A DNA stretch of 64,000 bases from Anaerolineales bacterium (GCA_020634615.1 JACKBI010000005.1:260196-324195); one strand, 5' to 3'; shown: positions 26,893 through 35,316, numbered from the stretch's first letter. The notes: generated by a model not told the origin, from the sequence alone. Made by a program: numbers and translations.

Positions 26893-27639
26893 TCAGCGTC
26901 CCGCAATCACCGGACTGCGCTGCTTCTGGTCGCGTGCGAAAACCCGGTAGAGCGTCAGAAACAGCACCGAACCCGCTGTGGCTGTATAGAGTGCGATCAA
27001 CCATGGCTGGCCCGACTCGCTGCCGATGAAAACTGAATGAATAAGGACAATCCAGAACCCAACAAAACTGACATAATGCAGCGTCCGCCAGCGCTTCTGC
27101 CCGATGCGTTTGCGCACGTAGAAGCTGGCCAGCAGCAACACCGAAAGCCACAGACCGATCTGGCCGGCGGCCACCATCAGCGGTTTGTAGGTTCCGGCAA
27201 AGGGCACCAGGACGGCGGTCAGCGGAAAACTCAAGTAGTGGTCGCCCATCAGAATCAGCCCGTGGAACAGCGCGAAGCCGATGGCCAAACTGCTGAGGAA
27301 CTGATGCGCGTCCAGCAGAACCGGCGGTCTGAGGCGACCCTTGCCGATCCGGGAGCTAAGCAGCAGGCCCCAGGCCACTGAGCCCCACAGCAAGAGGTAG
27401 GCTACGACGCCCGCCGCGCGGCTGAGATACCAAAATGATTTCGTGTCGCCACCCAGGCCGGTCAAGCCGAAGCCGATGGCCAGCCCAGCCAGCGCCAGGC
27501 CCATACCGATCAGCGCGCCGTAGATGGAACCCCACCAGACATGCGCGCTGTCCAGGTCAACTGCGGCATGGGTCGCCGCTGATCTTTGTGTGAGAGGCGC
27601 GCTTCGTTCGGAACGGTCGCCCCGAGGGTGTGTCGTCAT
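26893..27639 (-). CDS. Ferric-reductase-like transmembrane protein (YedZ/MsrQ-like)
   Basis: 248 residues from ATG 27639, which overlaps the ApbE stop (ATGA). Six helices are visible: WGSIYGALIGMGLALAGLAIG, AAGVVAYLLLWGSVAWGLLL, HQFLSSLAIGFALFHGLIL, LMVAAGQIGLWLSVLLLAS, LHYVSFVGFWIVLIHSVF and LIALYTATAGSVLFLTLY. Histidines in the third helix (H at the start, FHG) and fifth helix (LHYVSF, LIHSVF) fit two b-type hemes, as in ferric reductase-like domains. Next to ApbE this suggests an electron-transfer unit in or across the membrane. Whether it serves methionine sulfoxide repair, iron reduction or another acceptor is not shown. Confidence 0.88.
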   Translation of the reverse strand: MTTHPRGDRSERSAPLTQRSAATHAAVDLDSAHVWWGSIYGALIGMGLALAGLAIGFGLTGLGGDTKSFWYLSRAAGVVAYLLLWGSVAWGLLLSSRIGKGRLRPPVLLDAHQFLSSLAIGFALFHGLILMGDHYLSFPLTAVLVPFAGTYKPLMVAAGQIGLWLSVLLLASFYVRKRIGQKRWRTLHYVSFVGFWIVLIHSVFIGSESGQPWLIALYTATAGSVLFLTLYRVFARDQKQRSPVIAGR

Positions 27640-28562
27640 GCGATCTCCAACATTGTATAGATTGGCAGCGTGCCGACGCTGTGTTCCCGGCCGCGCCGGT
27701 CGATCAGCAAGCCGCGTAGGTCTCGTCGTTTCAGCCAACTGGCTCCTGCCTGTGTGCCCAGCATGAGCACCGTTTTGGCGGACACCTCGGCTTCTTCGGC
27801 TGTGTCGGCCAGCACGGTGACCGTATGCAGGTCGCTGTCACTGGGCTGGCCGGTGCGCGGGTCGATCAGGTGGTGCATGGTCTGGCCGTTGCGCTGCCAG
27901 CGCCGTCGCCCGATGCTGCTGGTAGCGACTGCGCCGCCGTTCAGTGCCAGTACGGCGCAGTCGCGTGTTTCGTCGAATGGATCCTGCACTGCCACCGGCC
28001 ACGGCTCGCCGCCGGGCATACCGACCGCGCGGATGTCGCCGCCGGCATCCACCAGCACCGGTCCGTGTGTTGCCAGGCTGACCGCGACGCGATCCACCGT
28101 CCAACCCTTGGCAATGCCGCCGAGATCGATCCCGACTCCGGCCGGCAGCTCTACCTGTCCGACCGAGTCGTAGAAGCGGATCTGATGCCAGCCACAGGAC
28201 GGCTTTGCAGACGGCCCCAGTGTGTCGCTACTGCTGTCGAGCAGCTCGAAGCTGCGGTCGTAACCGGCCGCTCGCAGCAGATCGAGCACCGTCGGGTCGA
28301 ACAGGCCGAGAGTCTGACGGGCCGCCTCGACCGCCCGGTTGAGCGCGGTCCATAACAGCGGCGAGACGGTCTGCGGCCCCAGGCCGGCGGCGGCGTTGAG
28401 TCTGCTGAGCCCGGAGTCCGGTCTGAAGCGGCTCAGCTCGGCTTCGGCTTCTTCAAACCGCTGCATCGCGTGCTGCATTAGCCTGTCGACCTGTCTGGAT
28501 GGGTTCCAGAGCCAGATGCCGACGTCGGTGTTCATTGCCCGGAAGTGAAACTCATGCAACAT
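27636..28562 (-). CDS. apbE: FAD:protein FMN transferase
   Basis: 308 residues. Family motifs are present: FRAMNTDVGIWL at the N-terminus, DLGGIAKGWTVDRV, VDAGGDIRAVG, HHLIDPRTGQP and VTVLADTAEEAEVSAKT. It transfers FMN to Thr/Ser of FMN-binding domains, usually outside the cytoplasm, with Mg. No signal peptide or lipobox is evident, which fits the cytoplasmic or tail-less members less well studied than the NqrC-type partners. No protein in this window has a clear FMN-acceptor motif (S/T-G-A-T/S-x-T/S), so the substrate is likely elsewhere or atypical. Confidence 0.93.
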   Translation of the reverse strand: MLHEFHFRAMNTDVGIWLWNPSRQVDRLMQHAMQRFEEAEAELSRFRPDSGLSRLNAAAGLGPQTVSPLLWTALNRAVEAARQTLGLFDPTVLDLLRAAGYDRSFELLDSSSDTLGPSAKPSCGWHQIRFYDSVGQVELPAGVGIDLGGIAKGWTVDRVAVSLATHGPVLVDAGGDIRAVGMPGGEPWPVAVQDPFDETRDCAVLALNGGAVATSSIGRRRWQRNGQTMHHLIDPRTGQPSDSDLHTVTVLADTAEEAEVSAKTVLMLGTQAGASWLKRRDLRGLLIDRRGREHSVGTLPIYTMLEIA

Positions 28563-28574
28563 GATTGAAACCGT

Positions 28575-28910
28575 TCAGGAACCGCGGGTGCGCGTGATCG
28601 GTCGGCGAAAGGCTGGCCGCTGCGGCAGCGTGGGTACGCTGTTGAGCGATGAAGTCGAAGACCGGAAGGAACTGGTAGCCGGGGGATCCTGCCGGATCAG
28701 CAGTTCGCCCGACGGTTGACGTTCCACCACCAGCACCTGTGCTGCGGGTTGCTGTGCAACTGCCTGCTGGGCGGCATCGGCCTGGCCGAGCAAGGTGGTG
28801 CCGCCCACCACAGTTGCCAGACTGAGCGCCAGCAGTCCGCTTTTCCAGACCGCGCTGTTAGTTTTTGATTTGCGCCGGGGTGCAGGCTTCTGCATGGCGG
28901 TATTAGTCAT
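28575..28910 (-). CDS. Small membrane-anchored protein of unknown function
   Basis: 111 residues. A basic N-terminus (KPAPRRKSKTNS) precedes one hydrophobic segment (SGLLALSLATVVGGTTLLG) that could be a signal peptide or an anchor. The mature part is Gln/Ala-rich, then reads VLVVERQPSGELLIRQDPP, then has a Ser-rich stretch and ends with RRPITRTRGS. No family is recognised. It overlaps the preceding gene by 8 nt and is followed 12 nt later by apbE. The Ser/Thr-rich stretch does not match the known flavinylation motif. Confidence 0.7.
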   Translation of the reverse strand: MTNTAMQKPAPRRKSKTNSAVWKSGLLALSLATVVGGTTLLGQADAAQQAVAQQPAAQVLVVERQPSGELLIRQDPPATSSFRSSTSSLNSVPTLPQRPAFRRPITRTRGS

Positions 28911-29349
28911 TGTTAACTACTCCGTTATCACCGAACGTCAGCGTGTGTTCGCCACGTTCGTGCTCACCGCGTAGACCAAAAGCCGGTTGGGTCTGGGCAC
29001 TCTGCAGCATCTCGATCTGGCCGTAGGCCTGCTGCAGCGCAGTGTATGCATCTCGCAGTTGCGCGTCGTAGGCGGCAATGACTGCGTCCTTGTTTGCCAG
29101 ATCAGCGTTGGCCTGGTCGAGCGCTGCTTGTGCTTGCTGCAGCGCGATGTTGGTCCGCTCAAGCGAGTTGTCGGCGGGTTGCGGGGTCGCGACGTCCGCC
29201 GGCTGGATGGCGCCCGTATTGCCTGCGGCGTCTGCAGGAGTTGCTGCAAAGCGGTTGGCTATGAACAGGCCACCAACTGCGGTAGCAAGCAGGAAGACGG
29301 TCAGAAGCGCAGAAACTATGACTGCCTTGCGATGTACTTGTGTTTGCAC
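28903..29349 (-). CDS. Membrane-anchored coiled-coil protein of unknown function
   Basis: 148 residues from GTG 29349, with GAAGGAG 8 nt upstream; a TTG nine codons earlier is less likely. A single N-terminal membrane segment (VIVSALLTVFLLATAVGGLFI) is followed by a Pro/Ala-rich linker. A heptad-rich stretch (LERTNIALQQAQAALDQANADLANKDAV... YGQIEMLQ) predicts a coiled coil outside the cytoplasm. The C-terminus is His/Glu/Gly-rich (RGEHERGEHTLTFGD) and could bind metal. It is the first gene of the unit behind the phased-repeat promoter at 29406-29471. Confidence 0.72.
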   Translation of the reverse strand: MQTQVHRKAVIVSALLTVFLLATAVGGLFIANRFAATPADAAGNTGAIQPADVATPQPADNSLERTNIALQQAQAALDQANADLANKDAVIAAYDAQLRDAYTALQQAYGQIEMLQSAQTQPAFGLRGEHERGEHTLTFGDNGVVNND

Positions 29350-29405
29350 GGTTAGTTCTCCTTCAGATCTGCTCAAGAATCGACCTGTATTGGTTGTATG
29401 GCCCC

Positions 29406-29471
29406 ATAATAGCAGTTTTATGAAGGTTGCAGGTGAAATCAGCGTTGCGGTCGCGTTAAGACTGCGTTAAG
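29406..29471 (-). promoter_or_regulatory. Promoter with phased GCGTTAAG repeats (site B)
   Basis: On the minus strand an extended -10 (TGCTATTAT, hexamer at 29406-29411) precedes the operon starting at 29349. Repeats lie at 29442-29449 (GCGTTGCG), 29453-29460 and 29464-29471 (both GCGTTAAG), each 11 bp apart. The first GCGTTAAG starts 42 bp from the -10, as at site A. The arrangement is that expected for an OmpR-type activator. Confidence 0.78.
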
Positions 29472-29565
29472 CCCCCCATGCTAAAGCGAGTAAATCAGGT
29501 CGTCCACGAGTGTGAAACGTGATGCGTGATGCACGTTGCCCGGCTGCATGTCGGCAGATTACGCA

Positions 29566-30624
29566 TTATTCCTCATGGCGCACATTCTCCGCTTCCTGCG
29601 CCAGCAGCGTTTCCTTGCGCTGGATGCCCCAGCGATAACCGCCCAGTCCGCCGTCCTCGCGTACGACCCGGTGACAGGGGATCACCAGCGCGGCCGGGTT
29701 GCTGGCGCAGGCATTGGCCACGGCGCGCGCAGCGGTAGGCTGGCCGATGGCAGTGGCGACATCGCTGTAGGAGCGCGTGCTGCCGTAGGGAATGGCCTGC
29801 AACGCCGTCCACACCTGGCGCTGAAACGCCGTAGCCTGGATGTCCAGCGGCAGGTCGAGATGCGGCCGGGCGCCGTCCAGATAATCTGCGATCGGCGCGA
29901 CCCACTGCTGCAATCGGCGGTCGCCGCGCAGTCGCTTCGCCGCAGGAAACTCTTCCGCCAGGGTCGACTCCAGTTCCGTCTCGCTGTCGCCCAGGCGTAC
30001 GGCGCAGATGCCGTTCGCGGTAGCCGCTACCAGCAGCTTGCCCAGCGGGCACGGCGTGATGGTGTAATCGATAGCCTCGTTCGCCCCGCCGCGACGAAAC
30101 CGATCCGGTGTCATACCCAGATACGTGCCGGCCTCGCCGTAGGCGCTGCTGCTGGACCCGTAACCCGCGTCGTAGATGGCCTCGGTGGCGGTGTTGCCCG
30201 CTTTGAGCGCCGTCCGCAGCCGTTGTGATCGCTGCGCCGCGGCGTACTGCTTCGGCGTGACGCCGATGATGCGCTTGAACGTCCGTTGCAGATGGTACGG
30301 GCTGAGGTGGAAGCGTTCGGCCAGATCATCCAGCGTCGGCGGGTGCTCAGGGTTCTCGTCGATGTAGCGGCAAACCGCCTGCATCAGTGCCAGATTCGGC
30401 TCCGGGCGCTCCGCCTGGTCGGGATGGCAGCGCCGACACGGCCGGTAGCCGGCGTCTTCAGCCAGCGCCGGCCGGTCGAAGAACTGCACCACTTCGCGTC
30501 GCGGCCGGCGCGACGGGCACGATGGCCGGCAGTAGATGCCGGTGGAACCAACTGCGTAGACGAACATTCCGTCGAACTCACTGTCGCGTGCCAATACTGC
30601 CTGCCACTTTTCCTGCTCGTTCAT
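29566..30624 (-). CDS. ada: Ada-type DNA alkylation repair protein and regulator
   Basis: 352 residues from ATG 30624, which has AGGAAA upstream; the frame is open much further upstream, antisense to the next gene, which is chance. The N-terminal Ada domain has the zinc/phosphotriester-acceptor cysteines C32, C36, C63 and C66 (YCRPSCPSRRP, RPCRRCHPD). An AraC-type helix-turn-helix follows (LDDLAERFHLSPYHLQRTFKRIIGVTPKQY). The C-terminal methyltransferase has the catalytic motif IPCHRVV with C317. It removes methyl groups from O6-methylguanine and phosphotriesters and activates its own regulon. No adjacent alkA or alkB is seen. Confidence 0.95.
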   Translation of the reverse strand: MNEQEKWQAVLARDSEFDGMFVYAVGSTGIYCRPSCPSRRPRREVVQFFDRPALAEDAGYRPCRRCHPDQAERPEPNLALMQAVCRYIDENPEHPPTLDDLAERFHLSPYHLQRTFKRIIGVTPKQYAAAQRSQRLRTALKAGNTATEAIYDAGYGSSSSAYGEAGTYLGMTPDRFRRGGANEAIDYTITPCPLGKLLVAATANGICAVRLGDSETELESTLAEEFPAAKRLRGDRRLQQWVAPIADYLDGARPHLDLPLDIQATAFQRQVWTALQAIPYGSTRSYSDVATAIGQPTAARAVANACASNPAALVIPCHRVVREDGGLGGYRWGIQRKETLLAQEAENVRHEE

Positions 30625-30657
30625 CTTTTCGTTTCCTTTCACTATTGCGCTCGCATC

Positions 30658-30750
30658 AGAAACCGGGTTTTTGCCTCGCAGTCCAGAACCATAATGCCAG
30701 GTAATGCGCGTGCCACAGAGACACTTTTCATAAGGGAAAACCCGGTTTCT
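30658..30750. repeat. 93-bp element with 14-bp terminal inverted repeats
   Basis: AGAAACCGGGTTTT at 30658-30671 and its exact reverse complement at 30737-30750 flank 65 bp without coding potential. It lies in the 321-bp gap between ada and the GNAT gene. The end sequence matches the palindrome inside the DGC gene at 17938-17969. The rest of the gap holds only the leaders of the two flanking genes. Confidence 0.8.
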
Positions 30751-30945
30751 ATTTCGCGGTCGTTTTCGATCTTGACGAAAGTATAGCACAGCAGGCAACG
30801 CCGTGATACCGGATTCTTGCGCTTCAAACTGTGCGGCCGTTGCCGGCCAGGCAGATCGCATGGTATACTCGCGCCGCCACAGTTTTTTCCACGGCCACGA
30901 GCCGGCTGCGGCCAGGCACCGGCTGCATTGGATGCGGAGCAACCC

Positions 30946-31464
30946 ATGAGCATCACCATCGACCTTGTCAGCAGCGAAGCAGGCCGGCAGACGGTCCGGC
31001 ACTTCTTCCTGGCGTTCTTTTACGATTTGTCGCGCTACGATCCCGGCATCGTGATCGTCGAGTCGGGGCTGCCGCACTACGTCCCGTCGGGCAACCCAGC
31101 GCCGCGAACATTCGACGAGTTTATCGAAAGCAACTTCTGGGTGCGCGGCGACTGCGTCCAGCACATCATTCGCGTGGACGGTCTGCCGGCCGGCTACGCC
31201 ACCGTGTGCAGCGACTGCGACCACATCCCCCCGGAGATCGATTTCGAGTTGCTGGATTTCTATATCGCTCCCCCATACCGCGGCCAGGGAATCGGCCGGC
31301 AAGCGGCGCGGCTGGTGTTCGACGCTCACCGCGGCGCGTGGCAGGTTTTCGAACTGGCCACCAATGAGCCAGCCAAAGCGTTCTGGCACCGCGTCATTGA
31401 CGAATACACCGGCGGCAGTTTCGAGAACCTGGACGGCGGCACGCAGCAACGATTCAGGAATTAA
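30946..31464 (+). CDS. GNAT-family acetyltransferase
   Basis: 172 residues from ATG 30946, with GGAG 6 nt upstream. The acyl-CoA binding signature is in PPYRGQGIGRQAARLVFD (R-x-x-G-x-G) after the beta-4 strand ELLDFYIAP. The conserved C-terminal region reads ELATNEPAKAFWHRVIDEYT. The substrate is not predictable. Sequence type resembles the predicted acetyltransferases that act on small amines or amino-acid-like substrates. Confidence 0.88.
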   Translation: MSITIDLVSSEAGRQTVRHFFLAFFYDLSRYDPGIVIVESGLPHYVPSGNPAPRTFDEFIESNFWVRGDCVQHIIRVDGLPAGYATVCSDCDHIPPEIDFELLDFYIAPPYRGQGIGRQAARLVFDAHRGAWQVFELATNEPAKAFWHRVIDEYTGGSFENLDGGTQQRFRN

Positions 31465-31479
31465 CGCTCTCATCTCCCG

Positions 31480-31562
31480 CTCGTACTCTTACTCGTCCTC
31501 CTCCTCGTACTCGTCTCTGGAACCCGAAAGAGTACGAGGAGGAGTAGAAGTACGAGTAGGAG
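31480..31562. repeat. CTCGTACTC-type inverted repeat, copy 2
   Basis: Left arm 31480-31512 and right arm 31530-31562 are imperfect reverse complements made of CTCGTACTC, CTCCTC and their complements. It lies between a stop codon and the next start on the same strand, as do copies 1 and 3. Confidence 0.78.
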
Positions 31563-31575
31563 CCGGAAACAACGC

Positions 31576-32715
31576 ATGAGCACCACCTTTGAGACGCCAC
31601 CCAGCGCATCCATCAACCGCGTGCAGATCATCGATCTGCCTGGCCTGCCGCTGGAAGAAAGCGTGCGCGGGCTGCGCGGCGACGAGCTGATCTCCAGCCG
31701 CGCGCTGATGACGCTGGCTGCGCCGCATGCGGCCGCGTTGGGACTGGACACCGCCGACCTGCCGTCTGTTCTGCCGGATTTGACGCGTAGCAAGGCGCAG
31801 GCACGGCGTGACGCCGCGCTGATCGTTGGCCGCGCGCTCACCGGCGATGACCCGGCTGCCCGCGCCGCGGCGCAAGACATCGCCACGCGGCTGGGAGAGA
31901 ACCTGGGCTGGCTGCTGATCGCCTTGCACCGCGGTGACGAGGCCAACCGACGCGTTCGCACTGACTGGCAAACCGCCGACTGGGAGAAGTGGGCAGCGAT
32001 CCGCAGCGTTTGGTTGGGTGGCGGGTTATCGAGCGATGCACTGGGCCAGGCCATCGCGGTCAGCGCGCACCGTCTGTTGCGCGACCTGGGATACAACGAC
32101 ATCGACCTGCGCCGGTCGCCATACGGCGGCGTTATCGCGCTGGTTGGCGCAGCCCGTACGCTGCCACTTCTGCCAAACGAACAGCAGCAACGGGCCGTGC
32201 TGGGTTTCGACTTCGGCCACACGCTGGTCAAGCGCGCGTTGCTTCGCTACGCGGACGGCGCGCTGGTTGAAGTCGTTGGGCTGCCGTCGCTTCTGACAGA
32301 ATGGTCGGAGATCTACCCAGTCGAGGAGGACGAGGCCGCGCTGGGCCGCAACGTACTGTGCTTCATAGCTGACATCATCGCGCAGACCGCCGCGCAACGG
32401 TCCGACATCGAACCGGTCGCGCTGGTCAGCGTGGCGGCCTACAAGCAGAAGGGCCGGCTGGTGGGCAACGGCCCGTACGCCAGCATCCACGCTGCTGAGG
32501 GCAACCGACCGGCCGCGGACATCCTCAGCCAGGCGGCCAGCCGCGCTGCCGGTCGAACCATCGCCGTCCACCCGATCCACGACGGCACCGCCGCGTCGCT
32601 GGCGCACGCCGGCGCGCCCAACAGCGCGGTCATCATGCTCGGCACCGCGCTGGGCGTCGGTTTCCCGCCTGTCAACCAGGATGGGCTGCGAGCTGTCCGG
32701 CTGGCATCGCGCTGA
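31576..32715 (+). CDS. ASKHA-like (sugar-kinase/hexokinase fold) protein of unknown substrate
   Basis: 379 residues. The C-terminal half has a phosphate-1-like motif at D212 (LGFDFGHTLVKRALLRYADG) and later glycine-rich strands (NSAVIMLGTALGVGFPP), which suggest an actin/hexokinase/Hsp70-like nucleotide-binding fold. The N-terminal 200 residues are helical and not recognised. It lacks the ROK zinc motif. It sits 59 bp before the amidase on the same strand. A kinase role is inference. Confidence 0.6.
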   Translation: MSTTFETPPSASINRVQIIDLPGLPLEESVRGLRGDELISSRALMTLAAPHAAALGLDTADLPSVLPDLTRSKAQARRDAALIVGRALTGDDPAARAAAQDIATRLGENLGWLLIALHRGDEANRRVRTDWQTADWEKWAAIRSVWLGGGLSSDALGQAIAVSAHRLLRDLGYNDIDLRRSPYGGVIALVGAARTLPLLPNEQQQRAVLGFDFGHTLVKRALLRYADGALVEVVGLPSLLTEWSEIYPVEEDEAALGRNVLCFIADIIAQTAAQRSDIEPVALVSVAAYKQKGRLVGNGPYASIHAAEGNRPAADILSQAASRAAGRTIAVHPIHDGTAASLAHAGAPNSAVIMLGTALGVGFPPVNQDGLRAVRLASR

Positions 32716-32774
32716 ACACTCGCAAAAACCGGCGACAAAGAATCCCACCGAAGTTGTAACAGGAGCATGTTCGA

Positions 32775-34346
32775 ATGCAGGAACTGACGATCGACACCAT
32801 CCAGCAGAAACTGACAGCCGGCGAGTTGACGGTGCGGCAACTGGTCGAATATTACCTGGCGCGCATCGAGGCTATCGACCGGGCCGGGCCGCGGCTGAAC
32901 GCGGTGATCGAGGTCAACCCGGACGCGCTGGCTATCGCCGACGCGCTAGACGCGGAGCGTGTGCTGGCTCGGTCTGGAGACCGGCCAGAGCGGGACAATG
33001 TCTTGGGACCGCTGCACGGCGTGCCGGTGCTGATCAAGGCCAACATCGACACAGCGGATCGGATGATCACCGACGCCGGGTCGCTGGCGCTGGCCGGGTC
33101 GATCGCGGCGCGCGACGCCCTGTTGGTCGAGCGGCTGCGGGCGGCCGGCGCGGTCATTCTGGGCAAAACCAACCTCAGCGAATGGGCCAACTTCCGCGGC
33201 AAAAACCCGGTCAGCGGCTGGAGCAGCCGTGGCGGGCTGACCCGCAACCCCTACGCGCTGGATCGCAGCGGCTGCGGCAGCAGCACCGGCTCGGCGGTCG
33301 CGGTGGCAGCCGATCTCTGCGTTGTCGCCGTAGGCACCGAAACCGACGGCTCCATCACCTGCCCGGCGTCGGTCAACGGGGTCGTGGGCATCAAGCCGAC
33401 GGTCGGGCTGATCAGTCAGTCAGGCATCATCCCCATCGCCCACAGCCAGGACACGGCCGGCCCGATGGCGTGCACGGTGACCGACGCAGCGCTCCTGCTG
33501 GGCGTGCTCGCGGAGGAGGTAGTCGGTGATCCGTTATCGGCAATCGGTACGGAGACTGACGTGGAAAGACTGATTACCGAGCAACGTTTACCGATCACCG
33601 ATTACCGTTCCTTCCTCGACAAAGACGGCCTGCGCGGCGCGCGCATCGGCGTGGCGCGGCAGTATTTCGGTGTCCAGCCGCGCGTCGATGTGGTGATGGA
33701 GGCCGCCCTGGATGTCATGCGGCGCGCCGGGGCGGAGCTGGTGGATCTGGTCGAACCGTTGCCCGATGAGGAGTTGGGCGAGCACGAGCGCACGGTGCTG
33801 CTCTACGAGTTCAAGGCTGACCTGAACGACTATCTGGCCGGGCTGGGCCCCGATGCGCCGGTCAAGTCGCTGGCGCAGGTTATCGCTTTCAACGAGACCA
33901 ACCGCGAGCGGGTCATGCCCTATTTCGGCCAGGAGCGGATGCTGGACGCGCAGGTCAAGGGACCGCTGACCGACGAGGCGTACCTGACCGCGCTGGCGAC
34001 GGCCAAGCGGTTGGCCGGGGCGGAGGGTATCGACAAGGCGCTGGCGGCGCAGAAGCTGGACGCGATCGCCGCACCGACCGTGGGTCCGGCGTGGCCGTAT
34101 GATCCCGTCAACGGTGATTGCCACGAGGGTGTCAGTTGTACGTCCCCGGCCGCTGTGGCCGGCTATCCCCACATCACTGTGCCGGCGGGACATGTCTTCG
34201 GTTTGCCGGTCGGGCTATCGTTCTTCGCCGGCGCGTGGAGCGAAGGCACGTTGATTCGGATGGCCTATGCCTTCGAACAGGCCACGCTGGCGCGCCGTTC
34301 GCCGGAGTTTCCAGCTTCCGTTCGTCTCCCCGCGGGAACCTTCTAA
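32775..34346 (+). CDS. Amidase-signature family hydrolase
   Basis: 523 residues. The catalytic Ser-cisSer-Lys triad is K88 (VLIKANID), S169 (GCGSSTGS) and S193 (TDGSITCP). The typical motif GAVILGKTNLSEW is at 126-137. The family hydrolyses amides; the likeliest type is the non-GatA amidase group, since gatA is at 51815. A GATCGGTAATCGG-type repeat (33523-33608) is translated in frame at about residues 250-278 (ERLITEQRLPITDYR), between two structural segments. The C-terminus keeps the usual SPAAVAGYPHITVPAG motif, so the gene looks functional. Confidence 0.93.
   Translation: MQELTIDTIQQKLTAGELTVRQLVEYYLARIEAIDRAGPRLNAVIEVNPDALAIADALDAERVLARSGDRPERDNVLGPLHGVPVLIKANIDTADRMITDAGSLALAGSIAARDALLVERLRAAGAVILGKTNLSEWANFRGKNPVSGWSSRGGLTRNPYALDRSGCGSSTGSAVAVAADLCVVAVGTETDGSITCPASVNGVVGIKPTVGLISQSGIIPIAHSQDTAGPMACTVTDAALLLGVLAEEVVGDPLSAIGTETDVERLITEQRLPITDYRSFLDKDGLRGARIGVARQYFGVQPRVDVVMEAALDVMRRAGAELVDLVEPLPDEELGEHERTVLLYEFKADLNDYLAGLGPDAPVKSLAQVIAFNETNRERVMPYFGQERMLDAQVKGPLTDEAYLTALATAKRLAGAEGIDKALAAQKLDAIAAPTVGPAWPYDPVNGDCHEGVSCTSPAAVAGYPHITVPAGHVFGLPVGLSFFAGAWSEGTLIRMAYAFEQATLARRSPEFPASVRLPAGTF
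33523..33608. repeat. GATCGGTAATCGG-type repeat, copy 2, inside the amidase gene
   Basis: Left arm GGTGATCCGTTATCGGCAAT (from 33526) and right arm near 33571-33608 (GATTACCG, TTACCGATCACCG, ATTACCG) form the inverted repeat. The reading frame stays open through it. Confidence 0.75.
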
Positions 34347-34470
34347 TGGAAATTTAGCTACGGTGGGAGAGACGCAGCGGGAACGGTGACTGCCCCGACC
34401 GTCTCCACGCATTACGCAATACGTATTACGTCTTACTTGTCCCCGATAGCTATCATCCAGCGAGCAATGC

Positions 34471-35172
34471 TCAAGCAGCTTTGCCGCGCGCGAACGACTT
34501 ATTGCCTTCGCCGCGCTTGCTGACCTCTACCCAAAATGCGGTGGCTAACTCGTAGCCAATCACATGGTCATGACGGCTCATCTTGAGCCGCAGGGGACCC
34601 TTGAAGGGGGCACAACTTAGCAGGTGAAACTCCTGACCGGGGACGAGATCCAGGCCGGCGATGTAGCGCAGCTTGTCGTAGTCGTGGGTGCGCACGCGGC
34701 TGATAGTGCAGTCTGAACCTGACGGCACGTCGACCAGCGGCACGTCGCGCACCTGCGGCATGACGCCATCTTTCGACGGGATCGGTTCGCCGTGCGGGCA
34801 GCGGGAGGGATGCCCGGTCAAGTCGTCGATTCGATCTTCCAGTTCGTCGTTGATGCCGCGTTCGAACGTGTCGGCCAGCTCGTGGGCTGACGCCCAGTCG
34901 TATTGCATGACCCGCACCAGGAACACTTCGGTCAGGCGGTGACGGCGCAGGGCGGGCATGGCGATCCGTTCGCCACTCTCGGTCAGGCGCACGCCGCGGT
35001 ACGGCTCGTGCACCAGGTAGCCACGTTCACTCAAGCGACGCACCATCTGAGAAATAGCCTGCGCCGAAGCACCGACATGTTCATTCAGCATCGAAACCGG
35101 CACCTGGTTGTGGTCTTGCTGCAGTCGGTATATTTCAGCGGCATAGCGCCGCATGGCTGGGCTGACATTCAT
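34471..35172 (-). CDS. DtxR-family metal-dependent regulator
   Basis: 233 residues. The N-terminal winged helix is RYAAEIYRLQQDHNQVPVSMLNEHVGASAQAISQMVRRLSERGYL. A metal-binding/dimerisation domain follows (RRHRLTEVFLVRVMQYDWASAHELADTFE, then TGHPSRCPHGEPIP with Cys/His/Glu ligands). A C-terminal FeoA/SH3-like domain (about 150-215) is present. It is transcribed away from the EfeO/FTR1-like iron uptake genes and is the probable Fe- or Mn-dependent repressor of them. Confidence 0.92.
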   Translation of the reverse strand: MNVSPAMRRYAAEIYRLQQDHNQVPVSMLNEHVGASAQAISQMVRRLSERGYLVHEPYRGVRLTESGERIAMPALRRHRLTEVFLVRVMQYDWASAHELADTFERGINDELEDRIDDLTGHPSRCPHGEPIPSKDGVMPQVRDVPLVDVPSGSDCTISRVRTHDYDKLRYIAGLDLVPGQEFHLLSCAPFKGPLRLKMSRHDHVIGYELATAFWVEVSKRGEGNKSFARGKAA

Positions 35173-35222
35173 CGAAAGCGTCTCGTTCCGGGTCGATCTT
35201 CAAGCAGCTTGCAAACTGCATC

Positions 35223-35316
35223 CAATTCAATTGATACTAATTTTCTCATAACTATCTAGATTATTCAGTATTGGCCCATTATACTATACGACACCAAAAC
35301 CAGGGAAAACTTTCCC
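35223..35316. promoter_or_regulatory. Operator-like palindromes and -10 between the DtxR gene and the iron operon
   Basis: CAATTCAATTG at 35223-35233 is an odd-centred palindrome. GGGAAAACTTTCCC at 35303-35316 is a perfect 6+6 palindrome. A TATACT hexamer at 35280-35285 could be the -10 of the plus-strand genes, which would put the second palindrome just after the transcript start. No good -35 was found. Confidence 0.45.

Noticed and set aside
28575..29349. FMN-acceptor motif in the two small proteins upstream of apbE
   Set aside because: Neither protein contains the S/T-G-A-S/T-x-S/T pattern; the Ser-rich tail of the 111-residue protein is not a match.
30625..31473. Upstream extension of the ada frame antisense to the GNAT gene
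   Set aside because: The ada protein starts at ATG 30624 with a ribosome site. The extension overlaps a well-supported GNAT gene and has no family resemblance.
34347..34470. Possible riboswitch or terminator between the amidase and DtxR genes
   Set aside because: Only short palindromes (AATACGTATT, ACGGT/ACCGT) are present; I could not build a convincing structure.
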